From the NCBI GenBank assembly GCA_032622095.1, contig CP136064.1, forward strand, positions 115,866,004 through 115,930,003: a stretch of 64,000 nucleotides of DNA. Reading direction: 5' to 3'. Positions 57,214-64,000 of the stretch are shown here, piece after piece. The position numbers were made by a program, and so were the translations under genes. Positions within the stretch are counted from its first letter, which is position 1, and each line of letters begins with the position of its first letter. This stretch comes from Siphonodentalium dalli (lineage: Eukaryota > Mollusca > Scaphopoda > Gadilida > Siphonodentaliidae). The notes under the pieces were generated by a model that saw only the letters and a program-made list of their open reading frames with translations, did no database searches and was not told where the DNA came from.

Positions 57214-57660
57214 TTCCAATGACCGAGGGGGCTTTGGCGCCTGTATTCCTCTCGGCATGGCATGCTAGCCCACAACACGGCGTTGTGGGTTCCAACCCGG
57301 TCCAGGTTATGACGAACTTTGTGTCACCGCATGCATTCTCCGTATGGTTCGCTCCACTATGCATGGATCCGATGTCAACACGTGGTTTTATTCAAAGCTA
57401 AAATCACTTGCTCGGCCAGAATTCGTCGTCGTCCGAGATTCGCCATTGACGAATGCCTAGGTGTCTATGGTATATCCAGGAATATACCCGGAGCTTTCCG
57501 TACCTGTGCGCTCATTGTTCTCCGCCGATAGTACCATGACCAGGGGTGGTACTGATCAGTGGGAAACATGGCAATCCATCGGATCGGGTAGGTACCGACG
57601 TTAATGGCTGTCCCGTGTACAGCAATGTGTGCTCGTTAAAGATCCCTGACAGTGGTCTGA
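57214..57660 (+). mobile_element. Probable SINE-like repeat
   Basis: GGGTTCCAACCCGG (about 57286) has the form of a tRNA B box; upstream GGCATGGCATGCTAGCCC could be a diverged A box or anticodon arm. The 3' part has CGTTAAAGATCCCTGACAG, a block that occurs in several invertebrate SINEs. GC-rich relative to its surroundings. It begins just upstream of the phosphatase start codon. No clear A/T-rich tail. Confidence 0.4.
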
Positions 57661-58645
57661 AGCGCCATTGTGTGGCCTAATTCCTGAGACAAATTAGTAG
57701 GAAGTCGTTTCAGATACACTGCTGCTGATCTACACAACTGTGCGTATACATACATGTAGTACATTGTAGCATTCGATTGTGTGACACAGTAATGGGACGT
57801 TTCAGCAATGTCGGCGGGTATGCTTACATGCATGTGCAGCAACAACGTTATACTTAGACTTAGAATATGTGACAACTGTTGACAATTTTGGTAACACTTC
57901 ATAACTATCAGAAGAATTTCTATGAACCATTGGCGAATTTAACGATCTGCTGCAACTTCAGACTTAAAAGACTTATATACTTAGAATATGTGACAACTTC
58001 AGAATGGCCCAATACCGGACTCTTCATCGTAACTGAAACTTGATAACTCAAAACATTCATCACTCAGGGTTACTGATTCGTCTTCGGGAACTACATGTAC
58101 AACTGCTGGAATTTTCAGCGACGGTAAATGAGGTACGAAATGGTTCGGCATCCAACTAACGGAACATGGAGCAGAACCTGACCATAAAAGAGAAATTTTG
58201 ATGCCCTTTTGGTTCCGACCCTTGGACTAAATACGGTGTATGACCGTGGGCTATCCCGTGACATTTCTCGTGTCATGTTATATACCTCTGTGCACATATT
58301 TTCTGATCTGATAATGAACGCTCTTTATTAATCATGCAAGTTATATCAGTCCCCTTTCAGTCATCCGAGGTCAAATGCGCCTATCCGATGACATTCCCCA
58401 GGTGTCCATGTGATCATGGCAATGGGTGTACCAATTATCCTACATAGGCCTATATTCTAAACTGACCAGGAACGCTCTTTAGTGCTCATATATGCCCCTT
58501 TAAGTCGTCTGTGGTCAAAAATGACGGGTGTGTACAAACACGACATGTCAGGGGTGGGGTTTTTCGTCCGTCAAATTGGGGACCACCCCTAATTTTTCCA
58601 TGATTTTTAAACTTATAGCAACTTTTAAAAAAATGAAATAACTCC
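57661..58645. other. Right flank, no gene seen
   Basis: ACTTAGAATATGTGACAACT occurs twice (57856 and 57979), a minor duplication. Open frames here are short and unremarkable. Confidence 0.35.
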
Positions 58646-58648
58646 TAA

Positions 58649-59121
58649 AGGTGCCTTTACACGATTAAGCTTGCTTAATTCAGCAAGCTCAAGCGGCGAG
58701 CTGCATCGTGTAATGTCTTGCCATTTCATACAGCACAGCACTTTTTATTATCTATTAAGCAAGCTTAATCCAAAGTGACTCTGCCGTTTTCCGTACAGCA
58801 CATATAATGGCCCATTAATGTCAAGTAGCAGTTAAATAACAGAATGCCTCCTATATATGATAAAAGACACATGTGTAGTCCACACTATTGGAGTGTAGTT
58901 AGTAAATATAACCACAGACCTGTTAATTATGATGGACAGTTGTAAAAGATTTTCCCAATAAAACAGTGCTTTTAAAAGATTGCTGTGTTTTCAGCATAAC
59001 CCACTGTGGTTACCATTTGAAGCTGAAATAAGCAAGCTTAATCGTGTAATGGCAACATTCAGCATAACCCCCTGTGGTTACCATTTGAAGCTGAATTAAG
59101 CTTAATCGTGTAATGGCACCT
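58649..59121. mobile_element. PIF/Harbinger-like MITE with TAA duplication
   Basis: TAA at 58646-58648 and 59122-59124; inverted ends AGGTGCCTTTACACGATTAA and AGGTGCCATTACACGATTAA. Subterminal GCTTGCTTAATTCAGC repeats. The right end is duplicated internally (58995-59062 and 59063-59121 share CAGCATAACCC and CTGTGGTTACCATTTGAAGC). The ends resemble those of MITE B (AGGCCCTTACACACGGC). Confidence 0.8.
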
Positions 59122-59555
59122 TAACATTTTTATGACTTGTATGCTTACAATTGGAACAATTAGCCTTAAGTTAATGCTGATTAATGTATACAAATCTCAC
59201 AGTTCGATAAACTTTCTCATCCAGATGAAGTTATTTCTCTGTTAACCGTGTAGCCGATATCATATTTTCCAGCGTACATGACGATACATTGGACTTGGCT
59301 AATTTGCAGCTAAAATTTAAATTTAATTAAAGGTCAGACTCACTTGAGTGGTTCACCTTTGTTAATTTCGAGCGATATTAACAATTATTTGGATAAAACA
59401 CATGGTGGGAATGTGATTGTTCTAATAGTTTCTTGTATTTTTTTTTATATTTTGTACATCTGCACGTATATATTTTGACCACCATCCCATATTTTTATAG
59501 CCAATGTGTGCATATTTTGACAGATTATTCTGCCCTGTTGCATATTGGAGAATCT

Positions 59556-60041
59556 TTAAAGGTACTCAATCCGATAAAACTCCTCTCAATTACTATTTCA
59601 ATGACTTCGGGGGTCAAAAATATTTGATTCGAGTCGAGGAAGTCACCCATCAAAGCTCAGATTTGTTAGATATCGATTTTAGAAATCTATTATTTTTCAT
59701 TATCGGGAATTCTTTCTGGCCCAGAAGACAGTCAAAATTTCGTTATTATTACCACTTGATTATATAGTTATCCATCCTTGTCTGTTTGAATAGGGTTTTG
59801 GCGTAAAATCCCTGCAGGTTACCAAATTGACGGCAGTTATTAGTACTCATCTCGAGCAGTTAACAAATTTAAAAAATCAATATCTAATAACTCTGAGCTT
59901 TGTTTGATGGGTTCCTCGACTCGAATCAAATATTGTTTACCCCCAAAGCCAAAGAAATAGTAATATAGGACCCTCTGATCGGATTGTTGTTATTGGAATC
60001 TGTTGAGATGGGGACCCTCTTTACGGGTTGAGTACCTTTAA
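59556..60041. mobile_element. Inverted-repeat element (AAAGGTACTCAA)
   Basis: Ends AAAGGTACTCAATCCG and (complement) AAAGGTACTCAACCCG. The arms continue with GGGGGTCAAAAATATTTGAT and CGAGTCGAGGAAGTCACCCA, inverted near 59880-59950. A degraded relative occurs at 7280-7360. Confidence 0.7.
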
Positions 60042-60336
60042 GATGTAAATTATTTTCGTGTGTGCTTTGAATACGTATATGCGAAACGTGTTTGTTTAGA
60101 TTTAAGTCTACGTGCGAGTACGGTAAAGTGTTGTATATATACGTATTTTAAAACTCTTTTCAATTGCGCGGGTTTGACCTATATATATGACATGACGAGG
60201 ACGCCGGCGAACCGAGGAAAAAGTGACAGATATTCATTCTTCTACGTCGCCAACACGGTCATCATCGGATGGCGAAAGTAAATCTGGTTTTATTTCAATG
60301 CTGAAATATTTGAAAGTTTTACTCTTAACATTGCAG

Positions 60337-60475
60337 GTGGCGATGCAAATCATTTGTTGACGAAGCACTCATATAAGAGTATACTTCGCCAACAAATGAT
60401 TTGCATCACCCCGTTTACCCTTAACATTGCACGTGGCGATGCAAATCAGTTTTTGACGAAGTACTCTCAAGAGGA
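60337..60475. repeat. Hairpin plus third copy carrying ATGCAAAT octamers
   Basis: GGTGGCGATGCAAATCATTT (60338) pairs with AAATGATTTGCATCACC (about 60396-60412) around CGAAGCACTC...GAGTATACTTCG. A further direct copy, CGTGGCGATGCAAATCAGTT, follows at 60432. ATGCAAAT is the POU/Oct octamer. Confidence 0.65.
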
Positions 60476-60797
60476 ATTGCGTTTCTAACAATCAGGCTAT
60501 TTATGGAACCATTTCATTTTATACTCAACAGAATATATGCAACAAGTGAATGAATTTGAGCCATGGATGAATGCAATATACACTCGTGTGGTCTATGAAC
60601 GATGCAAACCATGGTAATTATAATGAAATTGAATTTATGACTCTTGGGTACCGTATAAAAGGAGATGCTCCCACAAATGGCCGAATGTGGTGTACAGTAT
60701 AACCCTTTAACATTCCTATCGAAAGTGGCTGGATCGTCACACGTATGATGAGGTAAAGACGGTGATGAGAAATGTTTTTTAAAGAATAAAGTTCAAT

Positions 60798-60870
60798 TTT
60801 TGTTAAGAGAAATTGAATTTTTCAAAAGAGAAATTGATTTTCTCAAAAGAGAAAATTTATTTTCTCTTCT
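60798..60870. repeat. AAGAGAAATTGA short repeat
   Basis: Four variants of GAGAAATTGAATTTTCAAAA in a row, passing into an inverted run (AGAGAAAATTTATTTTCTCT). Confidence 0.6.
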
Positions 60871-60906
60871 CATATATAGCAGTAATGCCTTCATTATTAT
60901 GGAGGG

Positions 60907-61312
60907 TTATTAGGGTCACAATCCTAACTTCACATTTTAATTCTAACTTAACATTTTAATTCTTATATTTTAATTCTAACTTAACATTTTAACTCTAACT
61001 TAATCTTTTAATTCTTACTTAATATTTTAATTCTAACTTAACATTTTAATTCTAACTTGATATTTTAATTATAACTTCATATTTCAATTCTTATATTTTA
61101 ATTCTAACTCTAACTTTATATTTCAATTCTTACTTAATAGTTTTATTTTAATATTTTGAATCTACTACAAAAAGCTCTATAATGTTGGAATTAAAATATT
61201 ATATTTAAAAAGTTGAAATTGAAATGAGCATAAAACGGATCTCAGAATTGAAAGGCAAAAATTAAAACAAACATAAAATGGATTCTAGAAGTTGTAATTG
61301 TGACCCTAATAA
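60907..61312. mobile_element. TIR element with an AT-rich 22-bp [13 protein letters not shown] core
   Basis: Ends TTATTAGGGTCACAATCCTA and its near-complement (ATTGTGACCCTAATAA). The core repeats TTTTAATTCTAACTTAACA and TTTTAATTCTTACTTAATA at least nine times (60930-61145). Confidence 0.75.
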
Positions 61313-62179
61313 CGCGCCTGCACTTCTGTAACAATTATAACGAAATGCGTCGCTGCGATCGAACGGCGGGACATGACAATCTGCGGGATGGGATGGAATA
61401 TGGAATAGAATGACAATCTGTGGAACAGAATTTCAAATTGCGTGGAACGGCCGATATCTCGAGGTATACAGCACGTATAGCGTGCTACTTTTGGTGTCTA
61501 ACGAAAGGCCCACATTCGCACTATCCACACATATTAACCCCGCCACTGTTGCATTATTCGATCGACAACTGACCTAACATAAAATTGTCGAAATCAAGGC
61601 CGTAGAACAGCGGTAGAAATTTATTTTTCCAGCGATAACGCTATGCCCACGATGCTATGCCTATGCGAAGGTGCCACGAAACACGAAAAAATGCGTTCGA
61701 CATCAATCTTTAGAATTTAGATTTCTCGATGAATACGCTAGCAAACAACAAGATTTAGGCACCAAATGACACAGTGGAATATGGCTGTTTTAATACGAAT
61801 ACTGTAATGGCGAACACGCAAACACGCGCCGATGAAAACAGCTAAAAATTGACTCGATGTTTACAATAACAGGATCGATTTCAGCTGATATATTCCATAT
61901 AATGGGGCGTATATAGTATATCCAAATGTAGGATTAGACACAGGGAATGTAATTTTGTCCAAATAGGTCCACAACGTAGTGAAATTGTTGTAAAAATTCG
62001 CTCCAAGAAAGAGCGCTACTTTTTCTCGTTAATAGAAAGGCCGACTGCAATTGCATGAAGCCGTTTTATCGTTCCAACTAAGCCTGTTTTTAGCAGCACT
62101 TCATCCACAAAATACGAATATACACCATGTATCAGAAGACGTATCAAAAGTGATTTTTTAAGGGATTTGCGCTCTTCAT
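61313..62179. other. Right flank, no gene seen
   Basis: Ordinary sequence; GGATGGGATGGAATATGGAA short repeat at 61387-61410 only. Confidence 0.35.
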
Positions 62180-62206
62180 CTATTATATATTTTGGAAGAT
62201 CTGTGT

Positions 62207-62237
<31 letters not shown>

Positions 62238-62964
62238 GTGTGAGGATGTGTCTGTGTGTGTGTGTCTGTCTGTAATCGATGGACTCGAAAATGGCCCAGC
62301 CGATTTCGATGAAACTTGGTATGTGGGGATATTTTCGGCCGGGGAGTGACATGGGCCTATTAATTTGCCCGTGCGACGTGACCTTGACCTTGAAATCGGG
62401 TCATTTCAAGGTCAAACGCCCGAATATCACGGGATTTCGATGAAACTTGGTATGTGGGTGTACATTCGACCGGGGAGTGGCATAAACCTATTGATTTGCC
62501 CGTGCGACGTGACCTTGACCTTGAAATCGGGTCATTTCAAGGTCAAACGCCCGAATATCACGGGATTTCGATGAAACTTGGTATGTGGGGGTACTTTCGT
62601 ATGGGGGGTCTCATAAGCATATTCATTTGCCCGTGCGATGTGACCTTGACCTTGAAATCGGGTCAATTCAAGGTCAAATCGCCAATTTTGATGGGATTTC
62701 GACGAAATTTTATACATAGGGTTAATTTTGTCCACTGAGTGTTTTGAACGGGTCGAGTCGTGACCCCGACCTGACCTTGACCTTCAAAATGATCAATTCA
62801 AGGTCAAATCGGGTAAAACCGGATGGATTTCGGCGGGCACGTTTGTCGGGCACTTTTGTCCGGGCAGTGTTTTGGACTGGTCAAATCGTGACCCCACTTG
62901 ACCTTGACCTTCAAAATGGACAATTCAAGGTCAAAGCCCGGACGAAGTCGGGTCACCTTCTAGT
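62180..62964 (+). repeat. TTTTGGAAGATCTG...CCCGGACGAAGTCGGG module, copy 2
   Basis: Starts CTATTATATATTTTGGAAGA, passes through (GT)n, a G18 tract (62221-62239), GCCGATTTCGATGAAACTTG and four subunits with CGTGACCTTGACCTTGAAAT / CAAGGTCAAACGCCCGAATA, and ends CCCGGACGAAGTCGGGTCAC then CTTCTAGT. The many in-frame peptides (for example [12 protein letters not shown]) are products of the repeat, not genes. Confidence 0.85.
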
Positions 62965-63716
62965 CTATTATATATTTTGGAAGATCTGTGTGTGTGAGGG
63001 TGTGTCTGTGTGTGTGTCTGTCTGTAATCGATGGACTCAAAAACGGCCGAGCCGATTTCGATGAAACTTGGTATGTGTGGGTATTTTCGGCTGGGGAGTG
63101 ACATGGGCCTATTAATTTACCCGTGCGACGTGACCTTGACCTTGAAATCGGGTAATTTCAAGGTCAAACGCCCGAATATCACGGGATTTCGATGAAACTT
63201 GGTATGTGGGGGGTACTTTCGTATGGGGAGTCTCATAAGCATATTTTTTAATTTGCCCGTGCGACGTGACCTTGGCCTTGAAATCGGGTCATTTCAATGT
63301 CAAACGCCCGAATATCACGGGATTTCGATGAAACTTGGTATGTGGGGGGTGCTTTCGTATGGGGAGTCTCATAAGCATATTCATTTGCCTATGCGACGTG
63401 ACCTTGAAATTGGGTCAATTCAAGGTCAAATCGCCAATTTTGATGGTATTTCGACGAAATTTTATACATAGGGTTACTTTTGTCCACTGGGTGTTTTGGA
63501 CGGGTCAAATCGTGACCCCGACCTGACCTTGACCTTCAAAATGATCAATTCAAGGTCAAATCGGGTGAAACCGGATGGATTTAGACGGGTACTTTTGTCG
63601 GGTACTTTTGTTCGGGCAGTGTTTTGGACGGGTCAAATCGTGACCCCACTTGACCTTGGCCTTCAAAATAGACAATTCAAGGTCAAAGCCCGGACGAAGT
63701 CGGGTCACCTTCTAGT
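62965..63716 (+). repeat. Same module, copy 3, directly adjoining copy 2
   Basis: Begins exactly where copy 2 ends, again with CTATTATATATTTTGGAAGA, and ends GTCGGGTCACCTTCTAGT. The order of subunits is the same with one fewer; the two copies differ by single bases and small indels. Confidence 0.85.
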
Positions 63717-63892
63717 TTGTTATAATTCGCACTTATTTTTTATTTCACTTGTGACTAAAAGCCCAGATGCCGGTGTCCGGCGATTACAAGCCAAGTTACA
63801 AAATAGATTAACTGGGTTCAACGCATGCATATATGTCAATGGTGAGACTGTTCGAAAGAATATTCAAATAAAATAGTGTTTATAGACTTAAA

Positions 63893-64000
63893 ATCTTATG
63901 TGTCCGCCGGTCATATACACGGTGGAGGTTCTCATATTATCTGCCGGTCATACGCGGGGAGGTTCTCATATGAACATATTATCTGCCGGTCATACGCAGG
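63893..64000. repeat. Start of a GCCGGTCATACGC tandem repeat, cut by the window end
   Basis: TCTGCCGGTCATACGCGGGG and GAGGTTCTCATATTA occur three times with variation (63903, 63941, 63978). Continuation lies outside the window. Confidence 0.7.

Noticed and set aside
62365-63876. Open frames of 60-126 codons with [12 protein letters not shown]-like peptides
   Set aside because: They arise from the GACCTTGACCTTGAAAT module and occur in several frames and on both strands, also at 8717-9577.

Overview
The window looks like AT-rich nuclear DNA from a marine invertebrate, most likely a mollusc. It has long introns with GT-AG splice sites, large numbers of short non-autonomous transposons, and two interspersed families ('GGGCATAACTC...CGAACTTGGCCTG' and 'AATCCAAGATGGCTGC') that I associate with mollusc genomes. 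The lineage is an inference; no marker gene fixes the species. There are no bacterial-type operons, CRISPR arrays or rRNA genes.

One gene dominates. Seven minus-strand exons between 57106 and 8144 join in perfect reading phase into a complete 488-residue metal-dependent protein phosphatase of the PPM1E/PPM1F (POPX) branch of PP2C. Exon 1 (56922-57106) carries the start codon, and exon 7 (8144-8667) carries the last catalytic aspartate, an acidic tail and the stop. The six introns are about 10.7, 11.2, 6.4, 11.6, 1.2 and 6.4 kb and make up nearly the whole window. A partial, mutated copy of exon 3 lies in intron 2, and a phase-compatible exon-like block of unknown origin lies in intron 1.

Smaller coding signals: an unrecognised 35-codon 3'-terminal exon present as two near-identical inverted copies (55211-55320 and 56233-56342); a 122-codon minus-strand reading frame at 36641-37009 with a signal-peptide-like start and a dibasic KR site; and a broken LINE reverse transcriptase (about 50909-51420) inside the loop of a 2.1-kb inverted repeat.

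The rest is repeat. Left flank (1-8143): MITEs nested in MITEs, TTAA-flanked palindromes, mariner-like hairpins and a tRNA-derived SINE. Intron 6 (8668-15061): a TIR element holding a 0.7-kb module, a fold-back element and a TTAA palindrome. Intron 4 (16547-28116): a hAT-like element abutting a 5.1-kb TIR-bounded segment that contains a T-shaped 71-bp palindrome and a tandem array. Intron 3 (28306-34693): a TTAA-flanked 1.1-kb element and a 160-bp tandem array with a three-unit (about 480 bp) higher-order period. Intron 2 (34894-46124): GC-rich degenerate repeats, two long-range inverted repeats and a second 160-bp array ending about 12 nt from the exon 2 splice donor. Intron 1 (46256-56921): the reverse-transcriptase fold-back and the duplicated terminal exon. 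Right flank (57107-64000): a SINE-like unit, TAA-flanked and other TIR elements, and two tandem copies of the module also found in intron 6.
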